The translations under genes and the position numbers were made by a program. DNA of 64,000 nucleotides from Allium sativum (Eukaryota > Streptophyta > Magnoliopsida > Asparagales > Amaryllidaceae). The DNA lies in assembly GCA_030737875.1 (NCBI GenBank), contig CM060912.1, positions 201,947,231-202,011,230 of the forward strand. The letters run 5' to 3'. The notes beneath the pieces were generated by a model that saw nothing but the letters and a program-made list of their open reading frames with translations, searched no databases and was not told the origin of the DNA. Below are positions 47,000 through 59,077 of the stretch, piece by piece. Within the stretch, counting starts at the first letter, position 1; every line of letters starts with the position of its first letter.

Positions 47000-49350
47000 A
47001 TGCAAAATCTTCTTTAGTTACATGATAAAAATGTAATTAACATTCTATGTTAATTTTTATATCTTTTTAATTTACAACAATTCCTATTACAAAAAAATTG
47101 TTCTTTTGAATACAACGCTCAATCTTTCTTTTTAATTACGTAATAAAAATGTAAATCTATTTCCACATCAAATTCTCTTTCTAATTTCATCAAAATGTAC
47201 TTAATCATAATGGTGAAAAATTCCATCTTTATAAATTACATTAAAAATGTAATTTTAATTACACGGTCCAAATCGGCTTTTTTTATTACATTAAAAATAT
47301 GTAATTTTACTTACATTGAATTCCTCTTCTCTAAAAATGTAATTTCTAATTACAATGTAAATTCTCATTTCTAATTATATATAAATGTACTTTTTTTTTG
47401 TTTACAATGTAAAATCTCATCCTAATTACATAAAAAGAATGTAACTTTATTTTACAGTGTAAATTCATATTTTAATCACATCAAAAATAATGTAATTTTC
47501 ATTATGATGTAAATTCTCTTCCTTAATTCACATATAAAGATGTGATTTTCTATGCGGTATAACTTCATGCCTTTTAAAAATGTAATCTCAATTTACATTG
47601 TAAATTCTATTCCTAAGTTACATAATAAAGATGCAATTTTAATTTACAATGTAAATACCATTCTTAATTACATATAAGAAAAATGTAATCTTTAATTTGC
47701 ATTGTAAACTTTCATTCTTAATTACATATAAAAATGACTTTTATTTTCAATGTAAATTCTCCCCTTCTAATTATATATGAAAATGTAAATTTATATTACA
47801 ATGCAAATCCTACTTTTTTTATTACATTATAAAAATATGATTTTTAATTACATGCTAGTTCTACTTCTAACTTACATTATAAAAATGTAATTTAATTTAC
47901 ATGCAAGTTCTTAACTTTAATTACATATGAAAAATGTAATTGTTACTTACATGCAAATTCTACTTCTGATTTACATTATAGAAATGAAGTTTTAATTACA
48001 TGCTAATTCTCATTTTTGTTTACATATGAGAAAAATGTAAATTTTCTTTACTGTAAATTCCTACTTCTTATTTTCATATTAAAATGTAAATTTTATTTCA
48101 AATGCAAGTTCCTACTTTTATTCACATATAAAAATGTAAATTTATATTTACTACGCAAATTCATATCTTAACTTTCCTTATAAAAATGTAAATTTTATTT
48201 CACTATGTAAATTCTACTTTTCACTTATATAATAGAAATGAAAATTTTCTTACTATGTAAATCCTCATCCTTAATTCACATATAAAATGTGAATTTTCAT
48301 TCTCTATGCAATTTCTCATTCTAAAAGAAAAAAAATGACTTCTTTTCATCTTTCAAATCTCATTCATAGCTACATAGAAATTTGTAACCTTTATTTGCAT
48401 TGCAAATCTCATGTCTTTAGTTGCATAGAAAAATGTACTTTTTATTTTCATCGCCAATTGCATATCACAGTTTCAAATAAAAATGTAATTTTTATTTTCA
48501 TCGCCAATTGCATATCATAGTTTCAAATAAAAATGTAAATTTTATTTTCATCGCCAATTGCATATCATAGTTTCAAATAAAAATGTAATTTTTATTTTCA
48601 TCGCCAATTGCATATCATAGTTTCAAATAAAAAAGTAATTTTTTATTTTCATCGCCAATTGCAAATCATAGTTTCAAATAAAAATGTAATTTTTTAACGT
48701 ACGGTGTAATTCCCTATATAATCTACATATAAAAATGTAAATTTTAACATACGATGTAAATTCACATTTTAATTACATAGAAAAATGTAATTTTTAACAT
48801 ACGATGTAATTCCCTATATAATTTACATACTAAAATGTAAATTTTAACGTACGGTGTAAATTCACATTTTAATTACATAGAAAAATGTAAATTTTATATA
48901 CATGCTAATTCTCATTATTTATTTAACTTATAAAATTGTAATTTTCTTTACTATGCAAAATCTACTTTATATTTACATATAAAAAATGTAAACTTTATTT
49001 CATGTCAAATTCCTATACCTTATTTACATATAAAAAATGCAAATTTAATCTCATGTCAAATTCCTACATCTTATTTACATATAACAAATGTAAATTTAAT
49101 TTACATGCAAGCTCTACTTTATATTAACATTATAAAAATGTAAATTTATTACATCGTAAATTCCTACTTTAATTCACATCAAAATAATGTAAATTTCATA
49201 CGATGTAAATTTCTTCTTTAATTCATATTAAAATAATGTAAATTTCATACGATGTAAATTTCTACTTTAATTCACATTAAAATAATGTAAATTTCATACG
49301 ATGTAAATTTCTACTTTAATTCACATTAAAATAATGTAAATTTCATAACA
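47000..49350. repeat. ATGTAA-rich tandem array, outer right LTR
   Basis: The counterpart of 40500-42815. The regular 50 bp units are at about 48430-48690 and the 49 bp units at about 49170-49350. Confidence 0.88.
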
Positions 49351-50181
49351 AGCACAAGATGATATATATACATGATTCATATCCACAAGGCATACTTCAA
49401 CCAATTTAAACAAGGTAAAAATCTAATTTTTCCTACCGATCTATAATTTTAATTAACAGATCTATGATCGAAAATAACGGATCTAAAATCATAACATCAC
49501 AAACAATTTGAATCCATAACCTATGGTAGCATTCATTCGCAGATCTGTTTGTGTTTGACTTTCAACTTCACATAACGCAATAATAATAATTAAATTAATT
49601 AAATTTAAATAAAAATAAATTCTCACATTGCTTGGGACTGAAATGAAGGTCCAAACTCGGTCAGATCTCGTGTTCGAATTCACGACGATTTCGGATCTGA
49701 AAGATTTAAATTTGAAGTTCATATGTATAAATTAGAAACTGACTTTTTACAACTGCAGTTGCCACATCTAAAAGCGTGGCAAATTCTGAAATGTTCATAC
49801 CTTCTTTTTAGTTTTGTTCAAATCTTTGGATCAAGATTTCTCTCTCTGTAGTTGATGGTTTTGCGAACGGTTTGGGGCAAAACGACCGGCTACGAGAGAT
49901 CTACAAGCTCAAAAAATAGGGTGATGGATGGTGGCACATGGAAGGTGTGGTTTGGGTGCCAAGGCTGCGGGTTGGCGGTGCTCGTTCTTCGCCTACGGTC
50001 GATGAAAATGGATATAACTTGTTGGAGATTAAAGAGAGTGAGAAGAGCTTCATAAAGTTGTACTACGGCCTAAGCTAATTCTTTATGGATTGGGAGAATT
50101 TGGAGAGGGAAAATTTTCAGCCATGGGTTGTGCGTGCGGCTATAGAACGATGGGGAAGAAGAGCGCCCGTACTTTGCTTCT

Positions 50182-50189
50182 TATTTATA
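50182..50189 (-). promoter_or_regulatory. TATA box, outer right LTR
   Basis: TATAAATA on the minus strand, about 1.04 kb from the LTR 5' end. This copy would drive the element. Confidence 0.45.
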
Positions 50190-51225
50190 TTATTATTTAA
50201 TTAGGTTATTATCTAATTATCCAATAAAGGTCCGTTTACCCACTTACTCCGTTTTCAGCCCAACGATTGTGTTTCCTAGCTAATAACCCCTATTCCGGAT
50301 CCATCTAACTATGTCCCGCAGGCCCAAAAGGTTATCTCAACACCCGTTTTTCAGATTTAAAATTATTCTTTTATTTTAATATCCAAACGTATATAAAAAT
50401 TCACCGGGGCCACAATTTAACTTTAAAAATTCATGAAAAAATACTTTTGGCTATGTTTTGACGATACGAATCCAAAAAAATTATTTTTGTTGAATTCTGA
50501 GCCTATTTGAAAAATGGCTATTTTCTAGTCGATTAAAATTGACCGAAATTGACAAAACTGAAATCTTTTTGCCACGACCACAAATTAATTCTAAAAATTA
50601 TGAAAAATTAAACTTAACTATATTTTGACATTCCGAATCCAACAAAAGTAGTTTCGTCGAAAACAGAGGTCGTTTGAAAAATGGCTATTTTCAAGGCGTA
50701 TATATTTAATATTAAAAATACATTTTTATACCAATAATTTCCGGAACTCGAAATATATAAGTTTTTACTGTTCTTTAATGCAGAAACATCATTCTGAACT
50801 CAATGGTAGTGGTTTCGAGTTCAAATTCCTTCGCATGCAAAAAATAGCCTTTTGACCTTTGTAAATTTCATAGTGACCTTTCTAAATTTTAATTTTGACA
50901 TAACTTTTTATTCCCGCTATGAAATTTCAATTTTTCGGATTCATTAGAAGGGTATTTTTTAAATAGATTCTAATATTTTTGGTTTTACTAAAATCCGTTA
51001 AATTTTGCATCCTGTATGATCAGTCAAAGTTTAGGTTTGACTTTTCAAACTACCGCGCTATTTCTAACTCTTTTTATAATTAAAATTATATTATTCATTC
51101 TAACTTCGATTTAAATCAATTTTCAATCAATATTATTTTAAATAAATTATTTTAAATATAAAAAACCCATTAAAATTACTTAAAATAAAATTTTAAATTT
51201 ACCCCCAAAATTCAGGGTTGTTACA

Positions 51226-51575
51226 AACATGTTAAACAGAAAACTTGTGAATTGAGATATACTTAATTACATATTAAGTAGAACATGTTATTGCAACTAT
51301 GAAATCAAACAATAATATAACGAGATTGTGGATTACAGACCTTGGATCATAATCTAGAGAATAACATGTTGTGGGCTTAATAATAAACTTAAATGGGATA
51401 AGTTATATGACTGAAATTAATAAGCAAGAGGAATTTGGTAACTTGAATAAGAAGCCAATATGAATGGGAATAACCAAGTTAAATGGAAACCCGCTAAGGT
51501 AGAGCAAGCGCATAATTGAATGTTTAGACATAGGGTCTAATAACACATTAAACTGAGGCGCTTGGACTAGTCCGT
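51226..51575 (+). repeat. Older direct repeat, copy 2, right part
   Basis: Continues 24184-24663 after the outer element and matches 16410-16766. It begins with the altered target duplication AACAT. Confidence 0.85.
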
Positions 51576-52880
51576 ACGTTTGAGGGTAAATAATCCAACG
51601 GGGTAGATCATTATGGTGTCATAAGGCACGAGGGGAGCGGACGTTCATATGATTATTCTGTCAGCTCCGAAGGACTGGAAGGGGAAGCACGCGGCTTCCT
51701 GGGACGTCGAAGGTGCTCCTAATAGTCCTATTAGGTGGTGCAGTGTTCGGGCTGTGCTCGTAGAGGTTAGGTCTGCACGCAACTACCCAGTGAATAAACC
51801 TTGATTGCAAAAGTAGCTTTGCAGTCAGAAAGCTATGACGAGGTGACACTAGGGGGATTCTGCGGTCACCTCGATAGGGAGGCAGGGGTCACGACCAACA
51901 AGGATAGTACATGTCGGGTACCTGTCATCGGCAGTCAGTGGGATGCGAAAAGACTAGAGCTAAACCCAAGACGCCATCCACCTTTCACTATCAAGGCACG
52001 GTGGTTGAGGGGGGATTCCAACTGGATATTTAGATTGTTTGCTGGGGGCAAGCCGCTTAGCTCTTGTAATCTTTACTAGTTGAGGAAGTGGCTGAGGTGG
52101 GGCCATAGCCCCCATGAATAACAAACCTGAAGGATATCTGTATTTTGAGGCCTTTAAAGGCGGGCATGTACAAATATGGAAAGGCTCCCGACCGAGTTCT
52201 GTGTGTCTTGTACACCCCTGCCGCGGAACTTGGTGCACATTAGAGGTTATGTGCGGTTAAGGCATCGAGTACGATTGACGATACGTACGTGGGAAAGTCT
52301 AAATACATGCATGTCTGCTTTGGGTGGTGTATCGTAGGCTCTAGGGAATTACTCTGCAACCTGATTCGATCAAAGATGGTAGTCCGTACACTTACGTAGC
52401 ATGGCGATGTCAATTCTATGCGGAACGTAGTGTTGTTATACAGAGGTCCGTACGTCACTCAGGCGTAGGACAAGGGACTACGTATATTTCTGTAGCATTA
52501 AGACGGAGACCATGTGAGTGGGGTACCATGGGGTGTACCTTAATATACTTTATTAGGCTGATCCACTGGGGATTAAATGAGTACGACATGTATGTAAGCC
52601 TTGAGTGTTGTTAAATCAAGTAACCTAATAAATAAGAAAATGTGATTGAACGGTATATGTAGGTTATCCAAAATGTGTAGTTTAAATTCAGTCACCAGAA
52701 CCTGTGTTCTGACCCCCTCCTCATCACATACTCGTAGGTCAGACTTGTGGCAGAGATATGATAGCTTTGGATACTGGTTCGGCAGTATTATAATTTGGGT
52801 TAGGCTATATTTTGTTTAGATTATATTTTATCCATTCCGCTATGAGATGTTTTCTGAGCTTCGATATATTTTATATCTCT
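51576..52880. other. GC-richer, non-coding continuation of the older repeat
   Basis: Less AT-rich than its surroundings, with G-rich plus strand and no frame above about 92 codons. Together with the structured pair at 23920-24148 it resembles the middle of a decayed chromovirus LTR, but no second copy is in the window. Confidence 0.4.
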
Positions 52881-54851
52881 GTCTTTTCTGTAGGATACCA
52901 GAGCAACCAACACGAGTTTTGATAGATTGGAATTTCGAAAAAAATTGGCCTGTCAGAATTCGAGTTCTTACACATAAAGCTCAGTATCCATCTTTCATAT
53001 TGACATTTTATCCAAAACAAATATATGGTATTATGTTCTTTAATGTTTTATTACTCAACGTCATAAAATCTTTCTAAGCAAAGCAAATATTAGAGATTTT
53101 ATGTCGACAGTACATAAAGATGAGAGAATATAGTCTTTGTGAGTGTAGAAGGGCCTAATTGTTTCATATGTCCACCAATTGAGTATGCAAAATCTTATTT
53201 CATGTTACACATATAGTGTGTACTACATCATCTACAATTTGCGAGGGTTGTTCTAAACCTTCTAACTATATAAGAAATAGTCAATTATGATTGTATTAAT
53301 AATATATGATAGTTGAAATGCGAACTTCACATATTACTCAAGATGAGAGTGAGGTGATACAATTCTCGTAATCGGTTGAAATTTAAGGTTGTTTCCAAAA
53401 ACGTTACTAAATATAGGGAGTGCCACAGAGGGCTCTATTCTTGTATGTAATTTTCGAAAAGTGATAAACAAAAAAAATTATATCTTTTAAAAGTAGCTCA
53501 TTTTGCTAAAACCAAGAAATCCCAATAGTAAAATTGCACAGAGATGGTACCCCAACGAGGATGATTCATATCAGTTATCTAATTAAACAAGATAGTTGCG
53601 AATAACTTTCATCAACTGGCAACTCCCCATGGTGACTGATGGTATACATATTGATTTTCATTCATTAGATGATCCACAACGCGACTCTAATTAAGTTTAT
53701 TTCTAAAAGCCAAAAATCCATTTCTTTTGGCCGAACTTAGTTTAAGGACCTAACATGTAACATTTTCCTAAGTTTAAGGCAAATCTTTTTACGACGTATA
53801 GCGAAGCAACATTTCATTTAAATAACTGCAAAAGGTTGGAAGCTCCATTATAATAAGTTTAAGGATCTAGTAAATCTTATTATGACAGAATTATATACAG
53901 TCATATATACATACTAGTGACTACAAATTAATAGCTATTTTACTTTGAAATCAATAAAAATTAGTTTAAAACTTGTTGAATATGTTAAGCTAATAGAAAC
54001 TCATTAATGAACGATACTAATATGATATCATCACATATAGATAGAATCAAATACTTGTAACTTCAATTGGATCAGCTATAGTTTAGCGCAACTGCCAACT
54101 TTTATCTTAGACAGGTACTTAGGATAACTAAATTTAAGTTATATTTGTGCTTTTTAATAATGAAAGTAAATAGTTAATTTGGAAGGGGAAAGAAATAGCA
54201 ACTGCTAAAGGTTACTATGTGTCTTAATTCAGAAGCAATTATTTTTCTCTTTTTGACTTCTGAAAGAAGAGTTTATTAGTTCTAGTTCAATTTTTGAACA
54301 TATAAATTGACATTTCAATCTTTTCAACTTTTGAAATTAAAGACCCGTCAACAAAAGCAATTTTGTTCTTACCTTAGATACTGCAGATAACATGAATAAT
54401 ACCCAAAAATGACAACTTGTTGAGGTTTTCTTCCACTACTTATCTCATAGAAATCGAGTAAGAGATCTCTGATAATTTACTATTCTTTAATACAATCATA
54501 AAAACGAAGAGATGGAAAATTCCTTGAAATCAAAGTGGATGAAAAGCTTAAAAGTGCCTAATAATACCATTATCTCCATTTTTACCAGGTTTGTATAGAC
54601 AATCAATCATTTCAAGTTTTGGAGGTTGTGTTTTCATTAAAGCTTTGTATATTGAAATTAACGGCCACTGGCTGGAACCAACCACATACAAATCAAAGTG
54701 AATTACACATATCAATTGATTGTTTAAAATGGATGTGAAGGTATTGAATAATACATACTTAACGATGATGAACAATATAATCCGTTATCACATCCAATAC
54801 CACAGCAATTGAAGGACATCAGCTGTACCAGGTGAGTCTTGTGATACATCC
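52881..54851. other. AT-rich region without recognised gene
   Basis: No family is recognised. A 75-codon minus-strand frame at 54548-54775 has unremarkable protein-like composition, and a CAG/GTGAGT splice-donor-like site is at about 54831 on the plus strand, 20 bases before the chromovirus. These could be remnants of a host gene, but I cannot support one. Confidence 0.35.
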
Positions 54852-55070
54852 TGTAACACCCCGGATTTTTGAATAATCGAGTTAACTAAATTAAAGAATA
54901 ATTAATCTCAGACTTGAAAATTAAGGGAAATGGGTTGCACCATTGTGTTCGTCTCGGAATTCTGGTCGAGATAGAATCCAAGTTTGCGTAAAATGGATAT
55001 CAGATGAAAAAGATATGGACGAACATAGTCAAAAGGGAAAATAGAAAAAAAAAAGAGGAAGATTGCACTG

Positions 55071-55126
55071 GCACACTTGGGAAGTGCGCCAGTACAAATT
55101 TGCATTGGTGCACTTCCCAAGTGCGC
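55071..55126. repeat. Double palindrome in chromovirus 5' LTR U3
   Basis: Two hairpins, GCACACTTGGGAAGTGCGC and GTGCACTTCCCAAGTGCGC. They are also near-perfect reverse complements of each other, about 18 bases apart. Confidence 0.85.
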
Positions 55127-55303
55127 CCAGGCCGAGAGAAAACCTGCACAGCTTTCTGGTTCAGTCTGACCCATGTTGTGACTCATTGCTGAGTCCTTTC
55201 TGACTCCTTGCTGAGTCATTAGGGCTGAGGTGTCACCCTATCATGACTGAATGGTTTTGATTAACCCTAAGATCATCTGACGGCTATAATTAAATTAAAA
55301 TTC

Positions 55304-55311
55304 TATATAAA
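55304..55311 (+). promoter_or_regulatory. Chromovirus 5' LTR TATA box
   Basis: TATATAAA, conserved at 63707-63714 in the 3' LTR. Confidence 0.65.
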
Positions 55312-56597
55312 CATGGGTAGACTCAAACCCTAAATCAAAATAAAAACTGAAACTATGGCCGTCATGCTGTCATCTTGTAACCTAGAGTAGCCGCCACCAA
55401 TTAGAGAGGAAGAACAACAAATCAAATCGGTTCTATTCAACTTTAACAACGATTCTTCTTCAAAGGAAAGCTAATACAACTTCAGAACTCAGAATTCAGA
55501 ACTCAAGACCTTCTTTGAGTTGTGAGTTCGATTTCTTTAATAAAATAATTAGCAATTTAATTGGATTAAGTTATGATGCGGATTGTATGGATGTGATGTG
55601 AATTATTGACTGCATGTTATAGTTATGTTGTAAAATTGTGATGTAATCATATATGTTATAAATTCTATGATGTTATGTTGTGATGTTATCATCTATGCTA
55701 TAAAGATATGTTGCTATCATATATGTTGTACTTTTATGTATAATCCGATCATCGTGTTTCATATGCTAGTTTGGTTATGTTGATTCATATGGTAAATCAT
55801 ATGTATGTATGCAAGTTTAGATATTGATTTAAACATGGATCATATGCAAGTTAGTAGATTTTATGCATAACCTTACATGTTTCATGACACCTATTTTATG
55901 TGAATTGGATCAAAAAGTTAGGCTATGACATGTGTGAGTTATATGCTAAATTCTACATCATATTTTACATGTTAGATGTAAATTTACACCATTGTTATGT
56001 TGCATAAATCACATATGCAAGTTTATATAAATATATGAGTTTGGAATATGAATCATGTTATGCAAGTTTATGGTTATTGCCTATGCAAGTTTACACCGTT
56101 AGATGTAGATCTATGACATACATGATTTATGCAAGTTTGTGACCATTATCTCAACAAGTTCACACCTTTAGATTTGGATCTATGACATATGTAGTTTTAT
56201 GCAAGTTGTAACTTTGGCCTATGCATGTTTTAGATGTAGAACATCATTCACACATGCAGGTTCACCCCTATGTTTAGATCTAGTTTTATTATATGTATGT
56301 TGTGATGTTTTCTCTTTATTCCATGAGTTAGACTATTCGAGTCTAACGTATGTTTTGCGTTAAACGAACGAACGTACAATGTGGGGTAAAGGGGATAATA
56401 TTAAAAGATTTAATTGGCATAAATGCCTTCAAAGGCATAAAATAAATTTGTGATGAAATTGGTATGATTTTTCATACCATAAATAGATGGACATAATTGA
56501 GTCAATTATGGCCATAGTTAAATTTGGAATTAATTGATAATTTGAATAGGGTAATTAATTCAAATTGGGGGATGATTAATTAGGAGTAATTAATCGT

Positions 56598-56820
56598 CTA
56601 AGACACGAGGTTAGGCTCTTTTGTGGTGTAAGACTGCCCGGACCCGCCCGAAAAATCCAACTGCCACAAATGCCAGTCTAATGTGAGAGGTCTTAGGCAT
56701 AAATTAAATACGTAATAGTTGTAAAGACACGAGGTTAGGCTCTTTTGTGGTGTAAGATTGCCCGGACCCGCTTGGCAAATCCAACTGCCACAAATGCCAG
56801 TTTAATGTGAGAGGTCTTTA
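56598..56820 (+). ncRNA. Tandem pair of structured RNA-like units in chromovirus LTR
   Basis: Unit 1 is 56598-56696, closed by CTAAGAC/GTCTTAG. Unit 2 is 56722-56820, closed by TAAAGAC/GTCTTTA, a compensatory change. Both have a TTTGTGG/CCACAAA middle stem. Unit 2 keeps a TGCCCGG...GGCA apical hairpin and unit 1 has lost one side. The period of 124 bp matches the pair at 23920-24148. It lies downstream of the TATA box and so should be transcribed. Confidence 0.55.
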
Positions 56821-58114
56821 TGAGGTTACAGTCTTAATGAATTAAGAAACACTTAACCAGATAAACATGTAGTGGGACATGTGGGGGTTAAGCGGGCGCC
56901 TTGGGTGGCATGTGTAATCTAGTGGGCGCCTTGGGTGGCATTGGAAATACGATTAGAAACACTTAACCAAAATTTGAAACATGTAATTGAAACATGAATA
57001 AGAAGTGGGTTAAGTGGGATGTACTAGAGGGGACCAAGTTTAGGTGGATAGCTTGTGTCAAGTAATGGGGGCCCGTTTCAACCAGTAACCCATACATATC
57101 TTTGTGGGCTCGACCCAAGTCGAGGACGGGACACGCATACTGGGCTTGACTATAAGAGGCCAAAATGGGTTAGCGGTGGCAACGCAAGTCCAACAGGTTC
57201 ATATGCGTGTGTGGACACGAGCTGGTAGGTAAGACGTTGTTGCATCGTGTAGTATAAGCCATGCATTCTTGGTGGTATCGGGTTGCCACTTTTGGAAGTG
57301 ATACACCCCACTGTGGGGCCAGCACGGGTATCTACGAGTTAGGGAGCCGATCGCTTGGGGGTAGTGGGTACACCTAGTGGAGATAGGGGCAGGAGGCACC
57401 TATGAAGGCAGCTAGGGGTGCACGAAACTACCATTATCATTATTAAGTTTGTAGGCGGGATCAACCTTAGGATGACTAGTGGTGGTGCAGTACAGTATAA
57501 TAGTGGTGGTGCAGTATAGTAATTATCTTATAGTGGGTTAGGTGTGCTTTAACGTTATCTTAGTTCGTCTTGTTTCCTTGTTTACTCTGTCATACTCAGT
57601 TGTTCACGGTCAATTCCCTATTTTCCAACTTATGCCTTAACCTAGTTATATTGATAATTATATTGTTATAGTTATCGCACTCGCCAGACTTTATGTCTGA
57701 CCCCCTTTGTTTCCTCCTCTTTTCTTCCTTTCCCCCCCAAGGTGCTCAGGTTGGGACTAGCACCAGTGGAGCTTGATTTTGGATAACTGTATTTCTTGCT
57801 TTTCGAAGATTGCTTGGATCGCTTAAGTAAAGTTCAGCCTCTCTTATTTATGGCTATCTTGTACTGGGGATTATGCCTTTCAATTTATGTATTTAGAGTT
57901 GGTCAAGATAGATATTATGTACTTTGACTCTGGTTTTGATGATGTAATCAAACTTATGTATTTTCCGCTACATTGAAATGAAGTTTTTAATTTTTCAAGT
58001 ACTATTTATATCTGTCTTGTTGTTAAGTTTCTGTTCTATACTCACTTAAAACGCTCCATTGAAGTTAATGCATTCCCTTTGTGAGTGACATTAATGGACG
58101 TGGGGTGTTACACG

Positions 58115-58126
58115 TGGTATCAGAGT
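58115..58126 (+). promoter_or_regulatory. Chromovirus PBS, initiator tRNA-Met
   Basis: TGGTATCAGAGT, two bases after the LTR, with a final-base difference from the canonical site. Confidence 0.9.
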
Positions 58127-58318
58127 TGAAGGTTACCGGTACAAATATGAATTTTGAAAAACTATTTTTCAAAACAACTTTTATAAAGAAGTACTTTCAA
58201 AAGTATGTTTTAAGGAAAGTATTTTCAGAGAAAAGCTTATTTTAGAAAGCATAACCCCAAGAGCCATATATCCTTCCTTCGGTTCGTTTATATTGAATCT
58301 TTTCTTTTTCGTTTCAGT

Positions 58319-59077
58319 ATGTCTGGAATTCCTGAGATACCCGAGGGAATAACAATACCAAGATGGTTTAGGAGGTATTTGGAGACTAGGGCCACCACTG
58401 CAGGTCCAGCAAATCCTCCTCCTCCTCCTCGTGCCGATAATTTTGCTAAGATATGTAAGGACTTTCGAGCAATGGGTGGAAAACCTTTTCACGGGATAGA
58501 GACATTTGTTGAACCTCGTAATTGGCTAAAGGAGGTGGAAGAATTGTTTGGAATCTTTGAAGTGGATGATGGAAGAAAAGTCCAGTTAGCTGCCTGGCTA
58601 ATGAAGGATGAGGCCTTGTTTTGGTGGGAGGTCACTAATGGAGAACGTCCAGTTGATACATGGCCAGATTTTAGGCGGAGGTTTGAAGCAACGTTTCTCT
58701 CACGGGCTGAAGAGAATCTATACATGGAAAGATTTTTGGTGCTGAAACAAGGAAATCTATCGGTGAAAGAATACGTCAACAAGTTTAATCAGTTGGCGAT
58801 ATTTGGCTTGGACTTGGTGAATACACCAGAAAAGAAGGCCCTGAGATTTGTTAAGGGTTTGAACGAGCCGCTTCATGGGTTAGCTATGACCCACATCCTT
58901 ATGGGGGCTACCTTTGAGATTTTAGTTGACATGGCGCTTATGCATGAAGAAGAGAAGGGCGCCAATGCTAATAAGGCACCCGAGAAGAAAGGGGATCAAA
59001 AGAAGCCGCAACAGCAACAACATAACAAGAAAGGTGGCAAAGGCAACAATGCTAAGGGAAAGAAAAGGTTTTTTTAA
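58319..59077 (+). pseudogene. gag: Chromovirus gag, frameshifted near its C-terminus
   Basis: 252 codons starting MSGIPEIPEG, about 200 bases after the PBS. A retrotransposon gag domain spans roughly residues 60-200: WLKEVEELFG, FWWEVTNGERP, FEATFLSRAEENLYMERFL, LSVKEYVNKFNQLA, FVKGLNEPL. A K/Q-rich tail follows. The frame runs into TAA after a 7-T run (59069-59075). The next part continues in the +1 frame, so one extra T in the homopolymer is the likely lesion. Zinc knuckle sequence follows in the other frame. Confidence 0.9.

Larger units (their letters stand above)
24664..51225 (-). mobile_element. Outer giant-LTR non-autonomous retrotransposon (contains nested element)
   Basis: 26.6 kb in place and about 12.7 kb without the nested insertion. 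The left LTR (24664-44691, split) is about 6177 bp and the right LTR (45124-51225) is 6102 bp. Only 432 bp lie between them, holding a PPT, a CGAGGACGAA-like motif, a triplicated hairpin and a tRNA-iMet PBS. It has no gag or pol. More than 95% of the element is LTR. The PBS type, PPT and TGTAAC...GTTACA ends fit a Ty3 chromovirus-derived, trans-mobilised element. It is longer in LTR and shorter in interior than described LARD elements as I recall them. Confidence 0.88.
45124..51225 (-). repeat. Outer element right LTR (5' LTR)
   Basis: 6102 bp, collinear with the two segments of the left LTR and uninterrupted at the inner element's target site. Contains U5 hairpin (46418-46432), array (47000-49350), GC-richer island (49850-50170), TATA box (50182-50189) and terminal GGGTTGTTACA. 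Confidence 0.92.
54852..58112 (+). repeat. Chromovirus 5' LTR
   Basis: 3261 bp, from TGTAACACCCCGG to GGGTGTTACA. TATA box at 55304-55311, so U3 is about 0.45 kb and the transcribed part about 2.8 kb. It contains a palindromic hairpin pair in U3 and a doubled structured unit in the transcribed part. Confidence 0.93.

Noticed and set aside
55004..55192. Short frames around the chromovirus U3 palindrome on both strands (also 63307-63622)
   Set aside because: They reflect the inverted repeat being open in several frames; no start context or homology.
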